NCBI RefSeq assembly: GCF_000243335.1
Contig: NZ_JH597773.1
Coordinates: forward strand, 3,218,156-3,282,155
DNA from: Leptonema illini DSM 21528
GTDB taxonomy: Bacteria; Spirochaetota; Leptospiria; Leptospirales; Leptonemataceae
Length of the DNA: 64,000 nucleotides
Reading direction: 5' to 3'
Below are positions 8,711-16,096 of this stretch, in pieces (position 1 is the stretch's first letter; each line of letters begins with the position of its first letter). Both the position numbers and the translations under genes were made by a program. The notes under the pieces were generated by a model. The model was not told the origin of the DNA. It ran no database searches and saw only the letters and a list, made by a program, of their open reading frames with translations.

Positions 8711-9175
8711 TTATTTCTCGGGCTTGCCCGGTTTTTCAGGCTTACCTGGTTTCTCGGGTTTTCCTGGCTTTTCAGGTTTGCCCGGCTTCTCGGCCTTTTC
8801 GGGCTTCTGGCCCTTCTCGGGTTTATCCTTTTTTTCTTTCGGATCTTTCTTATCCTTCTTCTCGCGGGCCTTTTCGCGCTTCTCTTCAGCCTTCTTTTTC
8901 TTCTCGGCTAACTTTTCTTTGCGTTCGGCGAGCTTCTTTTCGGCCTCGGCGATCTTTTCGCGAATACGAACTGCCTGCTCCGTTTTGCCTTTGCTCTCAA
9001 GATCGGCGGCGACCTTCTTCAGGCTTTCGATCTTCTGCTCAAGGCCGCGGGCCTTCTCTTCTTTTTGCTCGACCTCGGCCACTTCTTGCTCGGCGGCTTC
9101 TTCTTCCTGGGCATACACGGGCATGCCAAGGGCAAAGGCCAGCACAAGCGCCAGGCCTGTGATTCGTTTCTTCAT
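8711..9175 (-). CDS. secreted Lys/Glu-rich coiled-coil protein with KPGKPE repeats
   Basis: 154 residues. An N-terminal signal peptide (MKKRITGLALVLAFALGMPVYA, cleaved after AYA-like PVYA) is followed by an almost unbroken charged coiled coil (about 25-110). The last 45 residues are tandem (P)EK/PGKPEK units. The repeat is visible at DNA level as a roughly 15-base unit between 8711 and 8810, so copy number may vary by slippage. The product should be exported to the periplasm or surface. It is flanked by an M48 protease gene (start side) and a small lipoprotein gene (end side), each 11 bases away. No enzymatic motif is seen; a structural or envelope-binding role is a guess. The antisense frame is open by composition alone. 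Confidence 0.7.
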   Translation of the reverse strand: MKKRITGLALVLAFALGMPVYAQEEEAAEQEVAEVEQKEEKARGLEQKIESLKKVAADLESKGKTEQAVRIREKIAEAEKKLAERKEKLAEKKKKAEEKREKAREKKDKKDPKEKKDKPEKGQKPEKAEKPGKPEKPGKPEKPGKPEKPGKPEK

Positions 9176-9186
9176 TCTTCTCTCCT

Positions 9187-10002
9187 CTACCTTGATGTGT
9201 TTGATATGCCGGATGCGCGCTCTCGAATCTGCGGAATCAACTCCCGTAAACGCCGGATGCGCGTATCGTCAGAGGGATGCGTGGAGGCGAACTCAGGCGG
9301 CTTTGCACCGCCGGCCTCGGCCATGCGCTTCCAGAAGGCGACGGCCTCTTCGGGTTCATAGCCGGCCTTCGTCATGTAATAAAGACCGATCTCATCGGCC
9401 TCAAGTTCATGTTTTCGCGAAAACGGAAGCAAGACGCCGAACTTTGTGCCCGCTCCGATGATGCCGAGAATCGTCTGCCTCTGGCTCGGTTCAAGGTCTT
9501 CTATCGAGCCCTGAACGCCTTTCATGGCAATCTCGACCATGCCCTGATCGAACATACGCTCCGCTCCATGTCGCGACGTTGCATGGGCGATCTCATGCCC
9601 CATCACGGTAGCGAGGCCCGCCTCATTCTGCGCAACAGAGAGGATGCCCGTATAGACGACGATCTTGCCCCCTGGCAAACAGAAGGCGTTGATCTCATCG
9701 CTTCTTACCAGCGAGACCTTCCACTCAAAGCCGGCGCCTTCATCGCCGACGACGTTAACCAGTCTCTTAGCGACCCGACGGACCATCTCGACTTCGGGAC
9801 CGCTTTCAACGACCTGCGACCGTGAAAGGACTTCGTTATAGCCCTGCAAACCGAGAGCGATCTCTTCGTCCTTTGAAAGACCGAGACGCGTTTCGCGACC
9901 TGTGATCGGGTTTTCAAACGATTCTGATCTGAAATAGAAAACGGCAAGGGAGACCAGAGCGATAAGGATCGGTCCCCATTTGAACATACTGCGACGTTGC
10001 AT
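9187..10002 (-). CDS. M48-family metalloprotease, membrane-anchored
   Basis: 271 residues. An N-terminal hydrophobic segment (about 10-24) anchors or exports the protein. The zinc-binding HEIAH at 136-140 sits in VMGHEIAHATSRH, and the third ligand is in HELEADEIG near residue 200, as in BepA/LoiP/YfgC-type M48 peptidases that act on the periplasmic side in outer-membrane quality control. The region FCLPGGKIVVYTGIL just before the active site is also characteristic. An alternative start is the Met at residue 6. It is the first gene of a tight three-gene run with a repeat protein and a small lipoprotein. The substrate cannot be read from sequence. Confidence 0.88.
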   Translation of the reverse strand: MQRRSMFKWGPILIALVSLAVFYFRSESFENPITGRETRLGLSKDEEIALGLQGYNEVLSRSQVVESGPEVEMVRRVAKRLVNVVGDEGAGFEWKVSLVRSDEINAFCLPGGKIVVYTGILSVAQNEAGLATVMGHEIAHATSRHGAERMFDQGMVEIAMKGVQGSIEDLEPSQRQTILGIIGAGTKFGVLLPFSRKHELEADEIGLYYMTKAGYEPEEAVAFWKRMAEAGGAKPPEFASTHPSDDTRIRRLRELIPQIRERASGISNTSR

Positions 10003-10055
10003 GGGGACAGAAGCTACTCTGATACGGCGATGAAAGCAATCCTTTTTTGGAGCTC

Positions 10056-10616
10056 TTACCCTGCGAAGGCAGGATACTCGTCACGTAACGGATACTGTGA
10101 CGTTATCGTCGAGCCCGTGAAGTGGCCTACCCATCCGGCCGGATCGGTGAAGACACGCACACACTGGAAGAATGGCTCGGCGCCCATATCAAACCAGTGT
10201 TTGGTGCCGGCAGGCACGTTCACAAGATCGCCTTTTGTGCAGAGCAGAGCGATAATCTCGGCGCCCGTATTGATATAGAAAAGACCCGATCCGTCGACGA
10301 AGAAACGCGCCTCGTCGTCGGTATGCGTATGTTCGTTCAAGAACTTCTGACGCATCTCAGCATGATTCGGCAATCCGGCATGAATGGCGACGACGTCTTC
10401 GGTGCGAAAGCCTCGTTCCGCTTTGAGCTTCTCAATCGACGGACGATAGGCGGCAAGCACCTCTTCGGGCGTCGCCGTTTTCGCAAGCTGTGCACCGGCC
10501 TGCCATCGCTCGAAAAGCACGCCCTTCTTCCAGAGATAGGCCCGGATCTCGTCAAAGTCGGACATCTCGGTATAGGAATCGGCGGAGTTTACGGGATAGA
10601 TACGCAGCAGGCTCAT
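10056..10616 (-). CDS. mtnD: acireductone dioxygenase
   Basis: 186-residue cupin. The ARD signature EHTHTDDEARFF supplies the metal ligands His96, His98 and Glu102, and His140 (GTKHWFD) supplies the fourth. The enzyme oxidises acireductone in the methionine salvage pathway; with iron it yields the methionine precursor, with nickel an off-pathway product. No other salvage gene (mtnA, B, C, K) is in the window. It is transcribed divergently from an AraC-family regulator across 87 bases. The assignment is firm from the motif and full length. Confidence 0.93.
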   Translation of the reverse strand: MSLLRIYPVNSADSYTEMSDFDEIRAYLWKKGVLFERWQAGAQLAKTATPEEVLAAYRPSIEKLKAERGFRTEDVVAIHAGLPNHAEMRQKFLNEHTHTDDEARFFVDGSGLFYINTGAEIIALLCTKGDLVNVPAGTKHWFDMGAEPFFQCVRVFTDPAGWVGHFTGSTITSQYPLRDEYPAFAG

Positions 10617-10703
10617 AATGCATGAAACCGACGGGACGCTCAGAGCAGCAAGCGCTTTTCATGGGGCAGTTCACTTGACGCTTACGGCAATCGCCGCTTT
10701 TCT

Positions 10704-11519
10704 ATGGCCATGCTGACACGCCTGAAGTACGGCGATCTCTCGTGCTGGATGCATCCCATTCCGGCAGATCTGCAGCCCTTTGTGCGAAGCTGGTGCGGCT
10801 ATGAAGAACGCACGGAGGCGCCGCTGCAGCGACGGGAATATCCGGGCGTGCAGGTTGTGCTGATCTTCGAATTCTCCCCTCCGCTGCGCGTCTATGAGTA
10901 TGGCAGCGACAGCCGTTTCTCCACTTACAGCGGAGGCTTTGTCGCCGGATTGCATGACGTCTATTCGTTAACCGAGCATCACGGATATCTGTGCGGATTC
11001 CAGGTTAACCTGAGTCCGATCGGCGCCTTTCGTTTCTTCGGCATTCCCATGTCAGAGATCAGCGGCAGGGTCGTTTCGTTCGTCGATCTTTTCGATAAAA
11101 ACGATCTGCGGCACCTGAACGAGAGGCTCGGCAATTGCCCGACCTGGTCCGATCGCTTTGCTCTTGTAACGGACGTTCTGCGCCGGCGCATTCTCACACA
11201 GGGGCCGCTTTCCGCCTTTCCTGCATATCTGCATGAGATCGAATCGGGCCGACGCTGGCAGACCCGTGAGATGGCCGAAGATCTGGGCTTCAGCCAGAAG
11301 CACCTGATCTCCCTTTTCAAACGCACGACGGGCGTGACGCCGACACAGCTGCGACGCATTGCCCGCTTTGAGAGGCTTCTGCAGTCTCTGAGATCCGACC
11401 GGCCGGCCAGCCTGGCCGATCTTGCGCAGTCTCTCGGCTACTACGATCAGGCGCATATGAATAACGAGGTGAAGGACATCACCGGCCTGACGCCCGCCTC
11501 TCTTGTGCCGGCTTTTTAG
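10704..11519 (+). CDS. AraC-family transcriptional regulator
   Basis: 271 residues. The N-terminal 155 residues form an effector domain with cupin-like strands (YPGVQVVLIFEFSPPLRVYEY; GFVAGLHDVYSLTEHHG). The C-terminal 100 residues carry the double helix-turn-helix of the family: MAEDLGFSQKHLISLFKRTTGVTPTQLRRIARFERLLQ, then LADLAQSLGYYDQAHMNNEVKDITGLTPASL. The YYDQAHM and GLTP features are diagnostic. The ligand and targets are unknown. The divergent mtnD or the VOC and peptidase genes downstream are candidates. A palindrome copy begins two bases after its stop codon. Two in-frame ATGs (10704, 10710) are possible starts and neither has a strong Shine-Dalgarno. Confidence 0.9.
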   Translation: MAMLTRLKYGDLSCWMHPIPADLQPFVRSWCGYEERTEAPLQRREYPGVQVVLIFEFSPPLRVYEYGSDSRFSTYSGGFVAGLHDVYSLTEHHGYLCGFQVNLSPIGAFRFFGIPMSEISGRVVSFVDLFDKNDLRHLNERLGNCPTWSDRFALVTDVLRRRILTQGPLSAFPAYLHEIESGRRWQTREMAEDLGFSQKHLISLFKRTTGVTPTQLRRIARFERLLQSLRSDRPASLADLAQSLGYYDQAHMNNEVKDITGLTPASLVPAF

Positions 11520-11520
11520 C

Positions 11521-11536
11521 CGTCGGAGTTCCGACG
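11521..11536. repeat. GGAACTCC palindrome, copy 1 (extragenic)
   Basis: CGTCGGAGTTCCGACG, with arms of 7 bp around a central GT. It lies directly behind the stop codon of the AraC gene, where it could also form a small hairpin. It is the only copy in the first 44 kb of the window. Confidence 0.75.
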
Positions 11537-11723
11537 TGACGTAATACGGGGCCGATTTGCCGATTTCCGGCTCTCCGGGGCATGCATCCGACCGCTGCAG
11601 GTAAATCCGTTCCAATACAGAGCCAGAATTCTCTTACATACTGATTCCACCAACTACGACGACCGGAACCAGAATGGACGGCGATCGGCCATTCCAGACC
11701 GATTCTAAAATTAGGGGAAGACT

Positions 11724-12146
11724 ATGAATCCTACGAACAATGAACAGGGATCACGCATCATGCCAACACTCCGTTACCGAGACGTCGGCAAGGCCATCGA
11801 CTGGCTGGAAAAGGCCTTCGGCTTTGAAAGGCATGCCGCTCATGCCGACGAAAGCGGCTCGATCGTACATGCCGAGCTCAAGAAGGGCGCCGATATGATC
11901 ATGCTCGGAGCGGCCCGCGACGATGCCTTCGGCAAGCTGCAAACCATGCCCGATCAAACGGGCGGCCAGGTAACGCAGAGCGCCTACATCATCGTGCCCG
12001 ATGTGCCCGCACTGCACGACCATGTGCAGCGTCTCGGGGCGCGCATCGTGATGCCGCTCAGCAAGGAGCCGTATGGAACGATGTTCTCTTGCCTTGATCT
12101 CGAAGGCCATCTGTGGAATTTCGGAGACTACGATCCCCGTGTTTGA
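11724..12146 (+). CDS. VOC (glyoxalase/bleomycin-resistance-like) family protein
   Basis: 140 residues with the paired beta-alpha-beta-beta-beta modules of the vicinal oxygen chelate fold: TLRYRDVGKAIDWLEKAFGFERH, then the substrate-facing AHADESGSIVHAELKKGADMIMLG, and a second module ending in the typical DLEGHLWNFGDYDP. A good ribosome-binding site (GGGGAAG) lies just ahead of the ATG. Many relatives are annotated only as glyoxalase or PhnB-like proteins, so the reaction is open; fosfomycin or bleomycin binding and isomerase roles are all known in the superfamily. The 205 bases before it hold one palindrome copy and nothing else I recognise. Confidence 0.85.
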   Translation: MNPTNNEQGSRIMPTLRYRDVGKAIDWLEKAFGFERHAAHADESGSIVHAELKKGADMIMLGAARDDAFGKLQTMPDQTGGQVTQSAYIIVPDVPALHDHVQRLGARIVMPLSKEPYGTMFSCLDLEGHLWNFGDYDPRV

Positions 12147-12195
12147 AATCGTCTGAAATCGCTTGCACTGGCACGGTCTCGCGCATGTCTATGAT

Positions 12196-13143
12196 ATGCG
12201 CGAGCTTTATCCTGAAATCGAGCCCTTTCACACAGGCCGTCTGAAAGTATCAGACCTTCACGAACTCTATTACGAACAATGCGGTAATGCCGACGGAGCG
12301 CCCGTGCTCTTTCTGCACGGCGGTCCGGGCGGCGGAATCACAGAAAAGCACCGTCGCTATTTTGATCCGGCGCATTACCGCATCGTGCTTTTCGACCAGC
12401 GCGGATCGGGCAAAAGCACGCCCTTCGCCGAGCTGCGCGAGAACACGACCTGGGATTTAGTCGAAGACATAGAGCGGCTGCGCCTTGAGCTGAAGATCGA
12501 CCGCTGGATCGTATTCGGCGGCTCCTGGGGATCGACGCTTGCGCTTGCCTATGCCATCAAGCATCCGACGCAGGTGCAGGGCCTGATCCTGCGTGGGATC
12601 TTTCTCTGCCGCGAAGAAGAGATTCGATGGTTCTATCAATACGGGGCGCATTTTCTTTTTCCCGACGCCTATGCGAAATATGTCGCTCCCATTCCCGAAG
12701 AAGAACGTGATGATCTGTTACATGCCTTTCATGCGCGACTCATCGATCCTGACGAGAACGTCCGCCTTGAAGCGGCAAAGGCCTGGAGCCTGTGGGAGGG
12801 ATCGGCGCTGAAACTCATTCCCGACGCCGAAACATTGGACGAATTCGATCATATCGCCGTCAGCCTTGCGCGCATCGAAAACCATTACTTTGTTAACCAG
12901 GCCTTCTTTGAGTCGGATGGATGGCTTCTCGATCAGGTCGAAAAGATACGACACATCCCGGGCATCATCATACACGGCCGCTACGACATCGTATGCCCTG
13001 TGAAGAACGCCTTTGACCTGCATACCGTCTGGCCCGAGGCCGAGCTGAAGATCATTGCCGACGCCGGCCATGCGGCGGGAGAGCCCGGCATCCTTTCGGC
13101 GCTTGTCGACGCCACCGACGCCTTTCGCAGCCTTGCGCGATAG
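12196..13143 (+). CDS. pip: proline iminopeptidase (prolyl aminopeptidase)
   Basis: 315 residues from ATG 12196 (MRELYPEIEPF), which matches the family N-terminus; the frame extends upstream to 12163 without family similarity. It is an alpha/beta hydrolase of peptidase family S33 that releases N-terminal proline from peptides in the cytoplasm. It has the oxyanion motif HGGPGGG (41-47), FDQRGSGKS, the nucleophile elbow GGSWGS with Ser110, and a late Asp (HGRYDIVCP) and His (DAGHAAGEPG) that complete the triad. Length and every motif agree with Pip. It stands about 50 bases upstream of the CMD/ArsS pair on the same strand. Confidence 0.93.
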   Translation: MRELYPEIEPFHTGRLKVSDLHELYYEQCGNADGAPVLFLHGGPGGGITEKHRRYFDPAHYRIVLFDQRGSGKSTPFAELRENTTWDLVEDIERLRLELKIDRWIVFGGSWGSTLALAYAIKHPTQVQGLILRGIFLCREEEIRWFYQYGAHFLFPDAYAKYVAPIPEEERDDLLHAFHARLIDPDENVRLEAAKAWSLWEGSALKLIPDAETLDEFDHIAVSLARIENHYFVNQAFFESDGWLLDQVEKIRHIPGIIIHGRYDIVCPVKNAFDLHTVWPEAELKIIADAGHAAGEPGILSALVDATDAFRSLAR

Positions 13144-13195
13144 ACGGGACGGCGATGTGCGGTAACTGTCAGGACTACACTGCGAAAGAGAAACA

Positions 13196-13528
13196 ATGGA
13201 CCATTACTATCACTCCTCTGATCTGAAAAAATTCGGCGAGATCTCTCGCTGGAACGAAAAGCTCGGCAAAAAGTTCTTCGACTACTACGGTCACGTATTC
13301 GAAGAAGGAGCGCTCAGCAAACGCGAGAAATCCCTGATCGCCCTCGCCGTCGCTCATGCCATCCAGTGTCCGTACTGTATCGACGCCTACACGACGGAAT
13401 CTCTGGAACAGGGTGCGACAGAAGAGCAGATGATGGAAGCGCTGCACGTTACGGCAGCCATCCGCGGAGGGGCAAGCCTCGTGCACGGCGTGCAGATGAT
13501 GAACCGTGCCGGCGAACTCGAAGTATGA
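13196..13528 (+). CDS. carboxymuconolactone decarboxylase-family, arsenosugar-associated peroxidase-like protein
   Basis: 110 residues of the CMD/AhpD-like fold with the redox pair Cys58-x-x-Cys61 in HAIQCPYCIDAY, preceded by the family helix LSKREKSLIALAVAHA. Proteins of this exact size and pattern are encoded directly before ArsS in many bacteria and are named arsenosugar biosynthesis-associated peroxidase-like proteins. Here the stop overlaps the arsS start by ATGA, supporting translational coupling. Its chemistry is not established; disulfide or peroxide chemistry via the CxxC pair is inferred. Confidence 0.85.
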   Translation: MDHYYHSSDLKKFGEISRWNEKLGKKFFDYYGHVFEEGALSKREKSLIALAVAHAIQCPYCIDAYTTESLEQGATEEQMMEALHVTAAIRGGASLVHGVQMMNRAGELEV

Positions 13529-14565
13529 CGACCTTACAAGAGCGCCGCAGCCCGCTTGCAGACCCAGCCGTGCAGCTTGCACGATTGCGCGACATCTTTC
13601 GCGGACGGGAGTGGGCTTCGTTTAGAGAAAAGTTATCCGAACAGCATTTTTATCCGCTTCGAGCGACGGGCGTCGATACGTTGCAGGTGAATGTCGGCAA
13701 GCTATGCAACCAGACGTGCCGCCACTGCCACGTCGATGCCGGGCCCGATCGTCGCGAGCAGATGAGCCGCGAAACGTTCGATACGTGCATCGACGTCGTG
13801 AAGCGACATCACATCCGCACCGTCGATATCACCGGAGGGGCGCCCGAACTCAATCCACATTTTGAGTACTTCGTCGCATCGCTCTCCGCCCTCGGAACGC
13901 ATATCATGGTGCGATCCAACCTCACCGTGCTGACCGTGCCGCGCTACGTCGAGATGCCCGCCTTTTTCGCAAGACATGGAGTCGAGGTCGTCTCGTCGCT
14001 TCCGTTCTATAACCGCAGCCGCACAGATTCGCAGCGCGGAGAGGGAGTATTCGACCGATCCATCGAGGCGATTCGTAACCTCAACGACATCGGTTATGCC
14101 AAGCCCGGCACCGGCCTCATGCTCAACCTTGTGTATAACCCAACGGGAATCATGCTGCCTGGCTCACAGAGCGGCCTGGAGCAGGAATTCCGAAAGCGCC
14201 TTCACGACGATTTCGGCATCCGCTTTAACAGCCTTTTCACGATTACAAACATGCCCATCGCCCGGTATCTGGAATCTCTTGAAAAAAGCGGGAAGACCGA
14301 AGAGTACATGGAGCGCCTGATCACCGCATTTAACCCGGCAGCCGTAAACGGAGTCATGTGCCGCAGCCTGGTATCGGTCGGCTATGACGGCCAGCTGTAT
14401 GACTGCGATTTCAACCAGATGCTCGAACTGCCGACTGCAGAGGGGTTCGCGAGACACATACGCGATTTCGACGCCGCTCTTGCAAGCCGGCCGATCGTCG
14501 TCGACGATCATTGCTGGGGATGCACGGCCGGCGCCGGCTCAAGCTGCGGCGGGACTACGGTATAG
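13525..14565 (+). CDS. arsS: arsenosugar biosynthesis radical SAM protein ArsS
   Basis: 346 residues from the ATG overlapping the previous stop; the longer frame from 13366 is only the shadow of the CMD gene. The radical-SAM cluster motif is Cys61-x3-Cys65-x2-Cys68 in GKLCNQTCRHCHVDAGPD, followed by the SAM-binding DITGGAPELNPHF. The C-terminus carries the extra cysteines of ArsS (HCWGCTAGAGSSCGG). In the known pathway ArsS acts with the methyltransferase ArsM to attach a 5'-deoxyadenosyl moiety to dimethylarsenite and form an arsenosugar precursor. No arsM, arsR or efflux gene is within this window, so the partner methylase must be elsewhere or absent. Confidence 0.92.
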   Translation: MTTLQERRSPLADPAVQLARLRDIFRGREWASFREKLSEQHFYPLRATGVDTLQVNVGKLCNQTCRHCHVDAGPDRREQMSRETFDTCIDVVKRHHIRTVDITGGAPELNPHFEYFVASLSALGTHIMVRSNLTVLTVPRYVEMPAFFARHGVEVVSSLPFYNRSRTDSQRGEGVFDRSIEAIRNLNDIGYAKPGTGLMLNLVYNPTGIMLPGSQSGLEQEFRKRLHDDFGIRFNSLFTITNMPIARYLESLEKSGKTEEYMERLITAFNPAAVNGVMCRSLVSVGYDGQLYDCDFNQMLELPTAEGFARHIRDFDAALASRPIVVDDHCWGCTAGAGSSCGGTTV

Positions 14566-14594
14566 CTGAATCAGAACCCATTTCAGGGCTCTGC

Positions 14595-14623
14595 ATCTCT
14601 GAATCTCTGAATCTCTGAATCTC
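14595..14623. repeat. short tandem repeat of the 8-mer TCTCTGAA
   Basis: About three and a half head-to-tail copies of TCTCTGAA in the non-coding gap between arsS and the META-domain lipoprotein gene. Such tracts can change copy number by replication slippage. It is not within a reading frame, and I see no promoter that it clearly spaces. Confidence 0.7.
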
Positions 14624-14662
14624 GCATCATCCTTGCGCTCAGAGGACAGACAAGAGGGCCGA

Positions 14663-15073
14663 TCAGAGCTTCTTCGCTTTAAAGAGAAGCAGCGGCTTTT
14701 CGCCCTCCGCTACGAGCAGCTTGTCGGTGAGGATCTGAATCCTCGTTCCTCTCTGTAGATTCGACAGGAAACGCTGTTCGGTGTCGATCGCTTCACAGTA
14801 CATCTTCGTTGCCGTGATCTGCTTGACCCGAATGCGGTCCTTTTCCTTGCTGTAGCCGCCGTTAAACTGATTGCATCCGCCGAATCCCTGAAAGGTGCCG
14901 TTATCGAATTTGATGAAGGGCTGGGTAGGCGAATTCGCAATCTCCGTATTTCCGATATGCTTGAGCATCCAGATCGTGCCGTCCATGGGAGGCTCAGCCA
15001 TCTCTGTCTGGCCGTCCGGCGAGGCGCAGGCAGAGACGGTAACGAATAGAGCAAGGATCAGAGCTTTCTTCAT
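14663..15073 (-). CDS. META-domain (HslJ-like) lipoprotein
   Basis: 136 residues from the ATG at 15073 (MKKALILALFVTVSAC); two upstream in-frame Mets are possible but lengthen the signal peptide unnaturally. A lipobox ending VSAC marks lipid attachment. The mature part is a META domain: DGTIWMLKHIGN, then KFDNGTFQGFGGCNQFNGGY, whose GCNxFxG core is diagnostic, and a strand-rich remainder ending LLLFKAKK. In E. coli the HslJ relative is a heat-inducible outer-membrane protein linked to novobiocin tolerance; the biochemical role is unknown. It reads convergently with arsS. Confidence 0.85.
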   Translation of the reverse strand: MKKALILALFVTVSACASPDGQTEMAEPPMDGTIWMLKHIGNTEIANSPTQPFIKFDNGTFQGFGGCNQFNGGYSKEKDRIRVKQITATKMYCEAIDTEQRFLSNLQRGTRIQILTDKLLVAEGEKPLLLFKAKKL

Positions 15074-15181
15074 AAAAAGCATGGCTACAGCGCAGAAGCT
15101 GGCTGGCAAGTAGAAAGCTGGATTTTTAAAACGGCGGCAAATCCTCTCAACTCACATCAATTCAGTTGCTTTTCAACACGG

Positions 15182-15197
15182 GTAAGAAATCTCTTAC
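15182..15197. promoter_or_regulatory. 6-bp inverted repeat upstream of the lipoprotein gene
   Basis: GTAAGA-AATC-TCTTAC, 25 bases ahead of the ATG at 15222. The position could suit an operator or an mRNA hairpin. A chance match is not excluded for arms this short. Confidence 0.3.
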
Positions 15198-15221
15198 AGA
15201 AAAACAATAAAACAGGAACCT

Positions 15222-15959
15222 ATGATGTTCAGACGATCGACAGTACCGCTGACAGCGCTTTTTGTCTTGCTAACAAACTGCGTCAGTTTCTATGAAATCA
15301 AACCGCAGAAAGATCCTTCGCTATCGATGGCAATTTTTGAGATCAACGTTCCGCACACCCTTCAGCTTATCAAGCTGAAGCAGAAGAATGGGATGGTTTT
15401 TGAGAGTACGTTTAAAGCAGAGTACGAGGATTCTGTACTCGAAAACTTTGCCGTTGTGGAAAACATTCCCGCCGGATCGTACCATATTAATTACATCTTC
15501 TCGCGGAATTCCGGAACCAGTACGACGATGGGAAATACGGTCTACACATCCTGGAGTGAATTCATCGTTTCCATCGATGATCCAGGAAAGAACTACTTCG
15601 AAGTCCCTGCCGGGCAGATTGTGTACTTTGGCAGGCTGCTATTGATTCCCGAAGAGAAAAAAGAAACGGCCCTTGCCGAGGTTGCGAAGCAACTCAAAAC
15701 GACACCGATGGCAATTCAGCAAGCCATCGTCGGTTCGATGAATCTTAGAGGAAAGAAAGGCACCATGCCCGTCATCGTTCTTCGAACGGATCATCCGGCC
15801 ATTGTCGGCGAAAAAGGAGCGCTTGCCTCTGAACGTCTGGTACTTCAAATGATCGTGCTCAAAGCCCGGTATGAAGAACGCCATCCGAACGAGATCGTAG
15901 AATGGCGGGCCCTTGCAAACAAACGAATTGCAGAGATTACCGAAAAAATCGGTCCCTGA
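15222..15959 (+). CDS. hypothetical lipoprotein
   Basis: 245 residues. The signal peptide (MMFRRSTVPLTALFVLLTNC) ends in a lipobox LLTNC at Cys20, so the product is lipid-anchored. The central part is strand-rich with an aromatic pattern (IPAGSYHINYIFSR; DPGKNYFEVPAGQIVYFGRLLLIPE) like small Ig-like or carboxypeptidase-regulatory-like domains. The last 90 residues are helical. I do not recognise a family. An AGGAA Shine-Dalgarno-like sequence precedes the start. Confidence 0.7.
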   Translation: MMFRRSTVPLTALFVLLTNCVSFYEIKPQKDPSLSMAIFEINVPHTLQLIKLKQKNGMVFESTFKAEYEDSVLENFAVVENIPAGSYHINYIFSRNSGTSTTMGNTVYTSWSEFIVSIDDPGKNYFEVPAGQIVYFGRLLLIPEEKKETALAEVAKQLKTTPMAIQQAIVGSMNLRGKKGTMPVIVLRTDHPAIVGEKGALASERLVLQMIVLKARYEERHPNEIVEWRALANKRIAEITEKIGP

Positions 15960-16096
15960 GATGTCGCTTCTGGAATTCGGCCAGATAAAATCCCTGGCCG
16001 GACTCCAGACAAACGTTCACGTTCCCCTCTATTGCTGTCGCTATCAAAAGCAATAAATATCGTCGACAGGAGCAAGACTCAGCAGCTTTTCAGCCT

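Noticed and set aside
8711-8810. Regular 15-base repeats resembling an array
   Set aside because: Units are contiguous codons for KPGKPE without unique spacers, so this is not a CRISPR array.
8724-9461. Open plus-strand frame of 245 codons
   Set aside because: It is antisense to the Lys/Glu/Pro repeat gene; its Phe/Ser/Gly content mirrors that composition and it has no ribosome-binding site.
13366-13524. Longer start for ArsS
   Set aside because: This part is only an alternative reading of the CMD gene; the ATG overlapping its stop is the natural start.
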